Assembly (NCBI GenBank): GCA_021736645.1
Contig: JAIPFM010000108.1
Coordinates: 16,947 to 80,946 of the forward strand
Direction of reading: 5' to 3'
DNA from: Phycisphaerae bacterium
GTDB taxonomy: Bacteria; Planctomycetota; Phycisphaerae; Sedimentisphaerales; Anaerobacaceae
Length of the DNA stretch: 64,000 bases
A program made the translations under genes and the position numbers. Positions within the stretch are counted from its first letter, which is position 1; each line of letters begins with the position of its first letter. Below, piece by piece: positions 49,972 to 58,882 of this stretch. The notes below the pieces were generated by a model. That model had not been told where the DNA came from. It saw nothing but the letters and a program-made list of their open reading frames with translations, and did not search any database.

Positions 49972-51582
49972 ATGGATGTCAAGATAAAGACCGCGTTAAT
50001 CAGTGTCTCAGACAAAACTGGTGTGGTGGAATTTGCGCAGGCCCTGGCTCAACTGGGCGTCAAGATTATCAGTACAGGCGGCACTGCCAAGACCCTGGCT
50101 CAGGCCGGACTGGACGTGATTGCCATTGACTCAATCACGGGATTTCCTGAAATGATGAATGGACGCGTCAAAACCCTGCACCCAAAAATTCACGGAGCCC
50201 TGCTCGCCCTGAGGGACAACCCGGATCACATCCGAGCCATGGAGACCCACGACATCGACCCCATTGATCTGGTCTGTGTCAACCTGTACCCCTTTGAACA
50301 GACCGTGGCCAATCCCAATTGCACCCTGGCAGAGGCCATTGAAAACATCGATATCGGTGGACCAAGCATGATTCGCTCGGCCTCGAAAAACCATAAATTC
50401 GTGACCGTGGTCACTGATCCCAGTCAGTATGAGAAGGTCACGGAACAGTTGCTGGCCAACAATGGTGCTGTGGCCCAAGACCTGAGAAGCGATCTGGCCC
50501 GTATCGCCTTTGGCCTCACAGCCTCGTACGACGCGGCCATTTCCGCGTACCTCAATGTCAAGGCAGGCGTGGAATTCCCGGAACGCATCACCCTCAGCCT
50601 CCAGCAGGAAGCCACCTTGAGATATGGCGAAAACCCTCACCAGAGCGGCGCATTCTACAAACGCCCCAATGCCATAGAAACCTCTGTGAGCAGCGGCGAA
50701 CTGCTCGAAGGCGGCACAGCCATCAGCTTCAACAATCTGCTGGACACCAATGCAGCCTTCGAACTGGTCAAGGAATTTGACGAGCCCGCAGTGGTCGTGG
50801 TCAAGCATCTCAATCCCTGCGGCTGTGCCATTGATGACGACATTCGCATGGCCTACAGAAAGGCCTATGAAGGCGATGTGGTCAGCGCCTTTGGCGGCAT
50901 TATTGCCCTGAACAGAAAAGTCGATGTGGAACTGGCCCACACCATCATGGAATCCTACAGCCGATACGGCAAGGCCCTGGGCGCGAGCGGCTTCTTTGCA
51001 GAAGTCATCATCGCCCCGGAGTTTGACGCAGAAGCCATTGAAATCATCCGGACACTCAAGAGCTGGGGCAGCCGTGTCCGCCTGGTCCAGACCGGGCCCA
51101 TGAACCGTGCCAAACTGGATGTCAACGAATTCGATGTACGCTGCATCATTGGCGGCATGCTGCTTCAAAAACGTGACCTGGTCGGCTGGGAACCGGATCA
51201 ACTCACCTTCCCCACCAAGGCCAAGGCCACACCCGAACAACTGGCAGACCTCAAGGTGGCCTGGCTTGCTGCCAAGCACACCAAGAGCAACACCATTGTG
51301 CTCGTGAAAAACAAGAAGGTCATTGGCGTGGGTGCCGGCCAGATGAACCGTATAGAATCAGGCCTTCTGGCGTTCAAGCAGGCTGGCGAAGAAACCAAGG
51401 GGTCGGCCATGGCCTCTGACGCATTCTTCCCCTTCCCCGACAATGTGGAAAACGCGGCCAAACATGGCATCAAGGCCATTGTCCAGCCGGGCGGCTCCAA
51501 AAAGGACGCCGAAGTCATTGCTGTCGCGGATGCCGCAGGCATTGCCATGGTGTTTACAGGCAAGCGGCATTTTAAACACTAG
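49972..51582 (+). CDS. purH: Bifunctional AICAR transformylase/IMP cyclohydrolase
   Basis: 536 aa with a CAGGAGAAA site. The N-terminal MGS-like cyclohydrolase domain has SVSDKTGVVEFAQALAQLG, STGGTAKTL and FPEMMNGRVKTLHPKIHG. The C-terminal AICAR transformylase has RYGENPHQSGAFY, VKHLNPCGCA, SNTIVLVKNKKVIGVGAGQMNR and SDAFFPFPDNVE. It catalyses the last two steps to IMP. A heptad array starts 3 nt past the stop and a strong terminator follows. Confidence 0.96.
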   Translation: MDVKIKTALISVSDKTGVVEFAQALAQLGVKIISTGGTAKTLAQAGLDVIAIDSITGFPEMMNGRVKTLHPKIHGALLALRDNPDHIRAMETHDIDPIDLVCVNLYPFEQTVANPNCTLAEAIENIDIGGPSMIRSASKNHKFVTVVTDPSQYEKVTEQLLANNGAVAQDLRSDLARIAFGLTASYDAAISAYLNVKAGVEFPERITLSLQQEATLRYGENPHQSGAFYKRPNAIETSVSSGELLEGGTAISFNNLLDTNAAFELVKEFDEPAVVVVKHLNPCGCAIDDDIRMAYRKAYEGDVVSAFGGIIALNRKVDVELAHTIMESYSRYGKALGASGFFAEVIIAPEFDAEAIEIIRTLKSWGSRVRLVQTGPMNRAKLDVNEFDVRCIIGGMLLQKRDLVGWEPDQLTFPTKAKATPEQLADLKVAWLAAKHTKSNTIVLVKNKKVIGVGAGQMNRIESGLLAFKQAGEETKGSAMASDAFFPFPDNVENAAKHGIKAIVQPGGSKKDAEVIAVADAAGIAMVFTGKRHFKH

Positions 51583-51585
51583 AAC

Positions 51586-51620
51586 GGTTTTCAGTGTTCG
51601 GTAGGCAGTTTTCAGCCGGT
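51586..51620. repeat. Stop-anchored heptads behind purH
   Basis: Four 7-bp units (TTTTCAG, TGTTCGG, TAGGCAG, TTTTCAG) start a few bases past the purH TAG. They are in the same order as the heptad part of the mutS2, HNH, Gfo/Idh and recO elements. Confidence 0.75.
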
Positions 51621-51638
51621 TGTCTACAGACAAACAAC

Positions 51639-51677
51639 AAAGCGGCCCCTCATAGCGAAGGGGCCGCTTTCTTTTTA
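51639..51677. terminator. Bidirectional rho-independent terminator
   Basis: AAAGCGGCCCC (51639-51649) pairs with GGGGCCGCTTT (51660-51670), followed by CTTTTT. It serves the convergent purH and STN-protein genes and overlaps the stop of the latter. Confidence 0.9.
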
Positions 51678-53081
51678 CAATCCAATGCAGGTGACAGAAG
51701 GCATTTCAAGCGTGACAATCTGATACTCAGTGTTTGCGATTGCCTCGTCGATTTCCGCCAGGGCCTCCTCCGTCGTCTTGATCTCATTCACAGCAGATCT
51801 GAGACGCACGCTTTGGGCCAGTTCCTTCTCCACGCGAGTCAACTGTTTTTTAAGTGCTTGAAGTTCCGCCATATCGCCGGCCAGCTTGCCCCCTGAAAAG
51901 AGAATTTCCTCGCTGATTCTGGCCAGTTCATCGCCCCCGGTCTGATTGACCAGCCTGGCCTTGTGCTCCGCCACCTTCATTCGAAGAGACACCATTCGCT
52001 CCATAGCAGCCACATATTCACTAGGATTCTTATCCTTGACCGCCTCAAGATTCGTTTGCATCACACTCACCAGAGACTCAAAATCCCTGAGCACCGGATC
52101 ACTGGACAGGGCCTTGTTGATTTTGCCCTGGATTTGCGAAATCTCCAGTTCAACGGCTGCATTGCTGGACTGCTGCCTGGCAATATCCATCTCGAGATTT
52201 TCAATGTGATCCATCAAGTCCCTGCGCTGTTGATTAATCTCTGACGTGGAGGTGTGCTCCACAGTTGCCAAGTCCAGAAATGGATCAGATGAATAGGCTT
52301 GCTGACCATCTCTGGTGCCCACCACAATCACGGAATCCTGGACTGTGTAGCACAACTCGTAGAAACCGCCTCCCAGGGCCTTGAGAAGTACGCTCAAAGC
52401 CGTACCCAAGGATACTGCCGGTATGCCGTCCATGTCGATAGGCGTAGTCCGCTCAATCTCAGCATTGTCAAAGAGATCTTTCCACAACACCGTGACATTC
52501 AATGGAGGACTTACTGCATTTCTCAGAGTTTCAAATGCCTGTGCTGCAGGAAGCTCAGGTGTAAACTCACTCAAGTCAATCATGGTGTCCAGTTGGGCCT
52601 GCAAGGCTGGAGATACTCGAGACACCTCCGACATCTTACCACGTAAACTCTCCATCTTGTGTCCAAGCCTGGCCTTTTCATCCGTCAGATTACTGAGCCG
52701 CTCACCCAGTTTACCCTGCATCTTACTGTAGTAGGTCTGCATGGTCTGATCCATATATTCAACCAGACTCCGGGCGAAACCTGAGGCGTCAGCCACATCA
52801 GAAGCCAGTTCGTGAACAAACACGGTCAGCGAATATGGGCTCTCCCGAAAAGTGACATTGCCCACACGAATCCGGTATTTCAGTGAGTCTGCACGAGAAC
52901 CGTATGCCTGGACAAGCTCAATCAGCTCCTTGGGATCATTCACGATCGTGGTTGAATCAATTTTCAACACGAATCCCACACCAGGGACGGGCTTTTCACT
53001 GTTGCTCGACGGCTGGCCCGCACAGGGCACAACCAACCCGACAGCCAAACAGAAAGCCATCATGTGTGTCATCAGTTTCAT
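51675..53081 (-). CDS. Exported STN-domain and coiled-coil protein
   Basis: 468 aa with a signal peptide (MMAFCLAVGLVVPCAG). The layout is: N-terminal region, a coiled coil (about 110-165), and a secretin/TonB-short-N-terminal-like domain at about 178-265 (FETLRNAVSPPLNVTVLWKD, then a VSLGTALSVLLKALGG stretch and SVIVVGTRD). Two long coiled coils follow (about 285-345 and 370-460). STN-like domains in planctomycetes are usual in secretin-like and sigma-linked proteins. It is third in a run with an ECF sigma and a membrane protein. Function is unknown. Confidence 0.8.
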   Translation of the reverse strand: MKLMTHMMAFCLAVGLVVPCAGQPSSNSEKPVPGVGFVLKIDSTTIVNDPKELIELVQAYGSRADSLKYRIRVGNVTFRESPYSLTVFVHELASDVADASGFARSLVEYMDQTMQTYYSKMQGKLGERLSNLTDEKARLGHKMESLRGKMSEVSRVSPALQAQLDTMIDLSEFTPELPAAQAFETLRNAVSPPLNVTVLWKDLFDNAEIERTTPIDMDGIPAVSLGTALSVLLKALGGGFYELCYTVQDSVIVVGTRDGQQAYSSDPFLDLATVEHTSTSEINQQRRDLMDHIENLEMDIARQQSSNAAVELEISQIQGKINKALSSDPVLRDFESLVSVMQTNLEAVKDKNPSEYVAAMERMVSLRMKVAEHKARLVNQTGGDELARISEEILFSGGKLAGDMAELQALKKQLTRVEKELAQSVRLRSAVNEIKTTEEALAEIDEAIANTEYQIVTLEMPSVTCIGL

Positions 53082-53095
53082 GAGATGTCTCCTTT

Positions 53096-53650
53096 CTAAT
53101 GAGTCAATGCCAGTAATCTCTTTTGTGCAATATCGGCCCAGGGATTGTCTGGAAACAGGGCCACGACTCTCTTGTACTTTGCAATCGCCTCACGCCTTAA
53201 CCCCGGTGTACCTCTGAAACGATCGGCGCACACGACCATAGCCCTGGCCGCTTTATCCACCTCTGCCTTGACCTGATCCAGCGGATCTTTAATCTCATTC
53301 ATCTTGGATTCGAGGGCAGAGATCCTGGCAGCCGTATCCAGGTGCTTTTGAACCTCCACCTCCATGTCCAACAGAAAATCGGCCCTTGCCAAAAGCATGT
53401 CTGCCTGGGCTTCCAGCACAGCCAGGGATGGAGTCTCCGGTGCCAAGACCCCTGGCTTTGGCCTGTGAGGCAAACTCAAAATCACAGCTAGAACAAGGAC
53501 CATGATGGCAGCCACGCCAAGGCGTCGCTGTATTTGTCGAACTCTCCGATCGCGGACATAGATCTGCTGAACATCTACCTGGACACAGCGTCTTTGGGCA
53601 GCAGCATCTGCTTTGTGAATCATGTCTAATACAGGATCATGCTGTTTCAT
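53096..53650 (-). CDS. Putative anti-sigma factor, single-pass membrane protein
   Basis: 184 aa from the ATG at 53650, which overlaps the sigma gene stop as ATGA; the frame reaches back to 53746 but inside the sigma gene. A basic cytoplasmic part (about 1-45) precedes a membrane helix (about 46-60: VAAIMVLVLAVILSLP). A helical outer domain ends in a TPR-like helix pair (AIAKYKRVVALFPDNPWADIA). No ZAS zinc motif is seen. Position and topology suggest an anti-sigma or sigma-coupled sensor. Confidence 0.7.
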   Translation of the reverse strand: MKQHDPVLDMIHKADAAAQRRCVQVDVQQIYVRDRRVRQIQRRLGVAAIMVLVLAVILSLPHRPKPGVLAPETPSLAVLEAQADMLLARADFLLDMEVEVQKHLDTAARISALESKMNEIKDPLDQVKAEVDKAARAMVVCADRFRGTPGLRREAIAKYKRVVALFPDNPWADIAQKRLLALTH

Positions 53651-54192
53651 AATACACTCACGTCCTCCAATAACTTTCTGAGTCGATCCCTGGCACGCGA
53701 CAAACGCACATGACAGGCGTTGGTTGAAATCTTCAATATCCTGCACACCTCAGCCACGGCCAGACCTTCAAGATACACCAGCACCACAGGCTCCCGTAAA
53801 CGAGCCGGCAAACGGGCCACGGCCCGCCTTACAGCCTGATGCACTTCCTCCTGTTGAGCCAGCGTAGAGGCACAGGGTTGCTCTCTTGCAGGCTGTGTTC
53901 CTCGACGTTTAAAACGGATCATCCGCCGATACCGGGCTGACCTGCACTGATTTACGGCAATGGTAAAAATCCAGCTCTTCAAACTGCAGTCACCTCGGAA
54001 TCGATGAAGGTGCCTGTACACTGCCAAAAATACATCCTGCGTCACATCGTCCACGTCTCCCGACCAGCCCAGCAACCGATACACCAACCCGGCCACACCC
54101 TCGCCATATTCGGCCACAACCTGCTCAAACGCAGCCTTGTCTCCAGTATGAAGCCTCGCCACTAGCTTGTGATCGTCTCTCGTCTTGGCCAT
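53647..54192 (-). CDS. ECF-family RNA polymerase sigma factor
   Basis: 181 aa: region 2 (LVYRLLGWSGDVDDVTQDVFLAVYRHL, RFRGDCSLKSWIFTIAVN) and region 4 (LPARLREPVVLVYLEGLAVAEVCRIL, ISTNACHVRLSRARDRLRKLL). There is no region 1.1 or 3, as usual for the ECF group. The run with a membrane partner and an STN protein suggests a cell-envelope signal. A clear ECF promoter (GGAAC-type) was not found upstream. Confidence 0.9.
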   Translation of the reverse strand: MAKTRDDHKLVARLHTGDKAAFEQVVAEYGEGVAGLVYRLLGWSGDVDDVTQDVFLAVYRHLHRFRGDCSLKSWIFTIAVNQCRSARYRRMIRFKRRGTQPAREQPCASTLAQQEEVHQAVRRAVARLPARLREPVVLVYLEGLAVAEVCRILKISTNACHVRLSRARDRLRKLLEDVSVL

Positions 54193-54290
54193 GACACAGT
54201 ATTAGACTCCGCCAAAGGCCCTAGGCTTACAAAAAAATAGAAAAAAGACTTGGTGATACGTCTCCTATGTATAGAGTCTGAATGAAATCC

Positions 54291-54319
54291 TTGTCCACCG
54301 CGAAATCTCAGCCTATAGT
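54291..54319 (+). promoter_or_regulatory. Promoter of the MutS-like membrane ATPase
   Basis: TTGTCC (54291-54296), 17 bp, TATAGT (54314-54319), about 70 nt upstream of the start at 54395. Confidence 0.65.
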
Positions 54320-54394
54320 ATGATCTAATCGGGTCCAGATCGCATACTGATGCGGATTTTCAAGCCCTCTGTAATGTGAGAGACTGGAATCATC

Positions 54395-56188
54395 ATGAAA
54401 GCCAATTGGATTCTACTCCATAGTGAACTTGTCTGTGCGTCTCAGAAGTTGGGTGAATTGTCTTGGTTGAGATGGCTGGTGCTGGTGATTTCTATCTTAC
54501 TGGGCCCTGCCATTGCCTATTTGGGAGTAAGGGTTGATACCTGGTACTTTGGTGCTTTTGTCATGTGGTTCGTGTTTGTTGCGGGCTATGTCAAATTGAT
54601 CAGTCAGGACAAACGGCAGAAAACTCTTCTCAGCCTCAGGGCCCAATGGGGCCAAGCCACGGACAGGAAGAGAGATCTTGCTGACATTGAGAGCTACTAT
54701 ACACTCACCAGGGACCCCATGGATCATACCTGCCTGGATGACCAGACCTGGTTGGACATGAACATGGACCAATTATATGCTGCCATAGATCGTACACACA
54801 CCAGCCCGGGCCAAAGCATGCTCTACAAAATCCTCAGGACGCCGCAGTCGTCGGATGAGACTCTCAAACAAAGAAATACGGTGGTCCGTTTGTTCATGAA
54901 TCAGCAGGATCTTCGAGAGAAGGTCCAACTGGATCTCATGCGTCTGGGACGTCAACGGGAACCAGGTATTACCTCCCTGATTTGGGGAGACATACCGCAG
55001 TCAACACCCTTTCGACATCTCTACTCAGCTCTGGCTCTAGTGGCCTTGACAGGCCTTGTTTTGGGATACCGCTTTTTGGGATGGTCAAGTCTGCTTCTTG
55101 TAGTATTGCCCCTCTACCTGATCAACATGCTCGTAACCTACCGGATTAGACTACAACTGATGTGTCACTTAACCAGCATTCGCTATCTGGGAGACATGAT
55201 ACGGATAGCCAAGTCATTGGCCACAGCAAAGTGCGTTGAACTCTCCAGGTACAAACAGGCTATGGAGGCCATTGTGCCTTTAGTACAATCAATTGATTCG
55301 AAGACTGTTTTCCTAAAGCCTGAGAACTCGGTCAGCTCCGATTTAGGCGTCTTGGTGTATGGGCACCTCAATACCTATTTTCTTCAGGAAGTCAGGACTT
55401 TCTATGCCGTCCTGGACAAACTCCGAGCCCATCAAAAAGAGCTCCAGACACTGTATAGCCTGATCGGGGAATTAGACGCCCTAATGGCTGTGGCTTCGTA
55501 TAGACATGGACTGGGTGACGCCTTATCTGAGCCGACCTTGCTACAGGAAGAGGTCCTGGACGCCGAGGATCTCAGACACCCCATGATCCCCGATTCTGTG
55601 CCCAACTCTATCTGTCTGCGAACCAGAGGAGTCACCGTCACCGGTTCAAACATGGCAGGTAAGACCACATTCTTACGCACATTGGGTATCAATGCCATTC
55701 TGGCCCAAACCCTTTATGTCACCCTATCCACATCCTACAAGGCCAAAGCGTTTCGGATCATCTCCTCCTTGAATGAAAGGGATGATCTATTGGCAGGCAA
55801 GAGCTATTACTTAGTGGAAGCCGAGAATCTCCTCAGAATGGTCAGGGCCTCTGAACGAGACCATCCTGTCCTGTGCCTCATTGATGAACCCCTGGTAGGT
55901 ACAAACTCCTCAGAAAGAATTGCCGCCTCCCTGGAGATACTTCGATATTTGGTCAAACACAATGCCATCGTGTTTGTATCCATGCACGATCTCGAACTGG
56001 CCCACACATTGGAGCCGGACTACGAAAGCCATCATTTCAGTGATGATGTGGACACACAGGGCCTGACATTCGACTATAGACTTCGTCAGGGGATTGCCTC
56101 CACAAGCAATGCCATCAAGCTCCTCGCTTACCTCAAGTACCCAAAAGAGATTGTCGACAGAGCCACCAAAATAGCCGACGGGCGATAG
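54395..56188 (+). CDS. Membrane-bound MutS-like ATPase
   Basis: 597 aa. Two membrane helices near the N-terminus (about 24-70) and two more near 205-250 flank a MutS lever/clamp-like part. The C-terminal ATPase has Walker A VTGSNMAGKTTFLRT (K423), the ABC-like region around SSLNERDDLLAGKSYYLVEAENL, and Walker B LCLIDEPLVGTNSSER with VSMHDLEL. It is not a mismatch-recognition MutS (no mispair-binding domain). Similar MutS-related membrane proteins occur in Bacteroidetes and PVC bacteria, with unknown role. It is divergent from the sigma gene. Confidence 0.88.
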   Translation: MKANWILLHSELVCASQKLGELSWLRWLVLVISILLGPAIAYLGVRVDTWYFGAFVMWFVFVAGYVKLISQDKRQKTLLSLRAQWGQATDRKRDLADIESYYTLTRDPMDHTCLDDQTWLDMNMDQLYAAIDRTHTSPGQSMLYKILRTPQSSDETLKQRNTVVRLFMNQQDLREKVQLDLMRLGRQREPGITSLIWGDIPQSTPFRHLYSALALVALTGLVLGYRFLGWSSLLLVVLPLYLINMLVTYRIRLQLMCHLTSIRYLGDMIRIAKSLATAKCVELSRYKQAMEAIVPLVQSIDSKTVFLKPENSVSSDLGVLVYGHLNTYFLQEVRTFYAVLDKLRAHQKELQTLYSLIGELDALMAVASYRHGLGDALSEPTLLQEEVLDAEDLRHPMIPDSVPNSICLRTRGVTVTGSNMAGKTTFLRTLGINAILAQTLYVTLSTSYKAKAFRIISSLNERDDLLAGKSYYLVEAENLLRMVRASERDHPVLCLIDEPLVGTNSSERIAASLEILRYLVKHNAIVFVSMHDLELAHTLEPDYESHHFSDDVDTQGLTFDYRLRQGIASTSNAIKLLAYLKYPKEIVDRATKIADGR

Positions 56189-56243
56189 TCACGCCTTCTC
56201 ATCACGAAATCCTGAGATGACCCCTGCAAATGAGATCACCCAA

Positions 56244-58751
56244 CTATTGGGTTTTGACGCGTATTAGTGTGAATGAGTATCCTGGAAACCTGTGCTCGAA
56301 CTGTGCACCGGACACAGGCATAACACGGGTCTTGGGCACGATCTGCATGGGATTTTCCAGACTATTGTTTACTGCAATGTCATGCGAGGTGAACACTGTG
56401 ACGTCAGCGTCAGGTTGAACCGATCCGAGTCCCTTGAGATCGATCATGCCTGTAAACGGTGCTTCAGCATAGTTAACGGCCCTGACCAGAATGTCACCTG
56501 TGGCTTCGTCACGCCCGGCTGTGGCAAAGAAGGTCTCTTCTTGGGTCGCTGTGGCCTCATGGATGAGTTCATTATCCAGATAGCATTTGATCTGCATACC
56601 TGAAAGCTCGACCTTGACATCGTACCATTGGTTGGTTTCCACGCGTCCGCGCCGGCCCCGCCCCACCAGGCTCTGGTTGTATTCAATGGCGTGCTGGGTA
56701 TTGCCCCACCCGCCCACGTTCCACCAGTATTTGTTTTGTCCCTCACGGCCAAAGGCGATGAGAAAACCCTCAGGTCCACTGAGCTTGCGGGCCTTGAGCG
56801 TGAGCGTGTAGCCTGTCCAGAATTCGTCGCCTGTAGTGCTCAGACCATTTCTTCGGCTGGACTGTCGATACGCCCCGTCCTGTACGGCCCAGCGACCGCT
56901 CTCGACCTTCCAGCCCTCTGCACCGGAAGGAAAATCTGAACGATACAGCACCTGGCCTTCTTTGTTTTCAACACGAATGTCCTTGAACTCTGCGGATGTA
57001 CCCCAGGTACCCACACCTATGGCCCCGGCAATGGCCCGGGGGCCGGACTCAGGCAGCGTGACTTCGGTCTTGACCGTGTAGCTGGGCAGATTTCTGCCCA
57101 GGAGTTTCCACAGATAATACGACGCAGTACCGAACGAACGGGTGCTGTCAAAGTAGATCATGGCATGCCACGGCGGCGGTGCGTCCACCAGTTCAGTGCG
57201 TCCCTGCACGTGGCCCAGGAGCGGTGCGTAAGACACCATGTTGACAGTGTCCGCGTTGCGTTCACAGCCCATCAGGAAGATGCCTTCGGACAGGGCGGCC
57301 AGCAGGTTGCCCCGCAGTGGCGTGACATTGCCGCTGGTCACAGCCACTTCACCCAGATAGAGGGGCGGCAGGTCACGATCACGGTCATCATACCGATTGA
57401 AGCCCGTGGCAAACCAGCGTGGTGAACTGTAATAGTGCCGATCTTCAATGTCATAACGAGCATTGCCCAGAGATTCGCGACTGGTCCAGGACAGGTCGGC
57501 CAGGGTCTTGAGGTCAGGGTATTTTGCCATGAGCGCGTCATAGACAAAACGGTATCGTTCGCCATAGTCAGGACCCTGGTTTTCATTGCCGATTTCAATA
57601 TACTTCAGATCGAACGGCAGCGTATGCCCTGCTTGAGCGCGCATGCGTCCCCACGTGGAATCCATGGGCCCGTTGGCGTATTCCACAATGTCCAGAAAGC
57701 CGTCGCGAACCCAGCCCATGTCGTCCATGGGCACGGTCTCTCGCTGTCGGAAGATACAGGTCTGGCCCACAAAGCCCACCCACAGGGGCTCTGCCCCGAG
57801 ATCCTCACAGAACCGCAGGTACTCATACAGACCCATGCCCTGGGTGCGTCTCACCATCCACGGGCCAAAGCGTTCCGCGCGTTGTTCCAGGGGCCCCACA
57901 GTGAGCTTCCAGTTGTACGCAGTCTCCACCGTACCGCCCTCGACCACACAGCCGCCTGGAAATCGAACGAATCCCGGCTTGAGGTCTGCAATCATCCGGG
58001 CCAGGTCAGGGCGCAGACCGTTGGCCTGGCCCTTCCACGTATTGACAGGAAACAGGGACACAAAGTCCAGCCACAGCGTACCTTTGACATTGGCGGTGAT
58101 AACAAGGCGGGCCCTGGCGTGCGTTTGACTGGCTGTAAGTGTCCCTGTAAACCGCGTCCAGTCGGATGTCACTTGGGTGATCGTGACAGCACTCGAGCAG
58201 GCCTTGCCGGTCTCGTCTTCCAGTCGAACGGTCAGCGGCCCTGTACCGCGTGCATACAGGGACAGGGCATAGCCTGTGCCCTGCTTCACACCGATGCCGA
58301 AGAATCCCTGGTTGGCCGCGCTCACCCTGCCATTGGCCAGGTCCGTGGTCTCCAATCGCATGCAATAGCAGGAGGGCTCTGTGATGCCGCCGGTTTTTTC
58401 CAGGTGCATGCTGCCCTTGGCATCGCCCTCCCGGATCAACGACCAGAATGGAATCTCTGCGGTAGAATAGCCAAACCGATCAAAGCCCGCGCGCGCACCG
58501 CCCGGGTCCACCCACCGACCGTTGCGCAGTGTATACCCTTCAGGCGCACGAGAGTCTTCAAAGGCCCGGTTTCGAATCAGTTCTCCGTACAGCCCTCCGT
58601 CCACACCGTGGTTGATCTCCTCCAGGAAGATCCCGTACATGTGGGGATTGATCCTGGGACCCGGTTGAGTCACATCCACCGAAATGGCCGCCTGATTGGC
58701 ATGGAGCAGGGTCGTGAACAACAGAGTGACAAGATAAAACACGTGTTTCAT
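56244..58751 (-). CDS. Secreted GH51 alpha-L-arabinofuranosidase
   Basis: 835 aa with a signal peptide (FYLVTLLFTTLLHANQA). A carbohydrate-binding-like beta domain (about 90-230) is followed by the GH51 barrel: GFVRFPGGCVVEG, the acid/base E390 in IEIGNENQG, and the nucleophile E468 in YLGEVAVTSG. A laminin/DUF1080-like beta domain lies at about 590-740 (FKDIRVENKEGQVLY, WYDVKVELSGMQIKCYLDN), then a C-terminal beta-sandwich. It should release arabinose from arabinan or arabinoxylan outside the cell. The inserted beta domain is unusual for the family. Confidence 0.9.
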   Translation of the reverse strand: MKHVFYLVTLLFTTLLHANQAAISVDVTQPGPRINPHMYGIFLEEINHGVDGGLYGELIRNRAFEDSRAPEGYTLRNGRWVDPGGARAGFDRFGYSTAEIPFWSLIREGDAKGSMHLEKTGGITEPSCYCMRLETTDLANGRVSAANQGFFGIGVKQGTGYALSLYARGTGPLTVRLEDETGKACSSAVTITQVTSDWTRFTGTLTASQTHARARLVITANVKGTLWLDFVSLFPVNTWKGQANGLRPDLARMIADLKPGFVRFPGGCVVEGGTVETAYNWKLTVGPLEQRAERFGPWMVRRTQGMGLYEYLRFCEDLGAEPLWVGFVGQTCIFRQRETVPMDDMGWVRDGFLDIVEYANGPMDSTWGRMRAQAGHTLPFDLKYIEIGNENQGPDYGERYRFVYDALMAKYPDLKTLADLSWTSRESLGNARYDIEDRHYYSSPRWFATGFNRYDDRDRDLPPLYLGEVAVTSGNVTPLRGNLLAALSEGIFLMGCERNADTVNMVSYAPLLGHVQGRTELVDAPPPWHAMIYFDSTRSFGTASYYLWKLLGRNLPSYTVKTEVTLPESGPRAIAGAIGVGTWGTSAEFKDIRVENKEGQVLYRSDFPSGAEGWKVESGRWAVQDGAYRQSSRRNGLSTTGDEFWTGYTLTLKARKLSGPEGFLIAFGREGQNKYWWNVGGWGNTQHAIEYNQSLVGRGRRGRVETNQWYDVKVELSGMQIKCYLDNELIHEATATQEETFFATAGRDEATGDILVRAVNYAEAPFTGMIDLKGLGSVQPDADVTVFTSHDIAVNNSLENPMQIVPKTRVMPVSGAQFEHRFPGYSFTLIRVKTQ

Positions 58752-58798
58752 GATAATACCCTTTATCCCAATAACCGACTACCAAAACCTGGGTCTAT

Positions 58799-58882
58799 GA
58801 TCCGCGATCCGCGATCTGTGATCTGTGATCTGTAATCCGTGATCCGTGATCTGCCGACTGAAAACTGAAAACCGATCCCTGA
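58799..58882. repeat. Heptad array starting at the stop of the S9 peptidase gene
   Basis: On the minus strand heptads run in one phase from the TGA at 58883-58885: TGATCAG, GGATCGG, two TTTTCAG, TCGGCAG, two ATCACGG, then ATTACAG, two ATCACAG, two ATCGCGG and ATCATAG. All 13 units end in AG or GG. Confidence 0.85.

Noticed and set aside
50131..51279. 382-codon minus-strand frame opposite purH
   Set aside because: Lies fully within purH, a well-identified enzyme; no ribosome site or family pattern.
54395..56188. Mismatch-repair MutS
   Set aside because: It lacks the mispair-binding domain and has membrane helices.
57435..58835. 466-codon plus-strand frame opposite the GH51 gene
   Set aside because: The minus-strand protein has GH51 catalytic motifs. 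The opposite frame is a long open artefact of codon bias.
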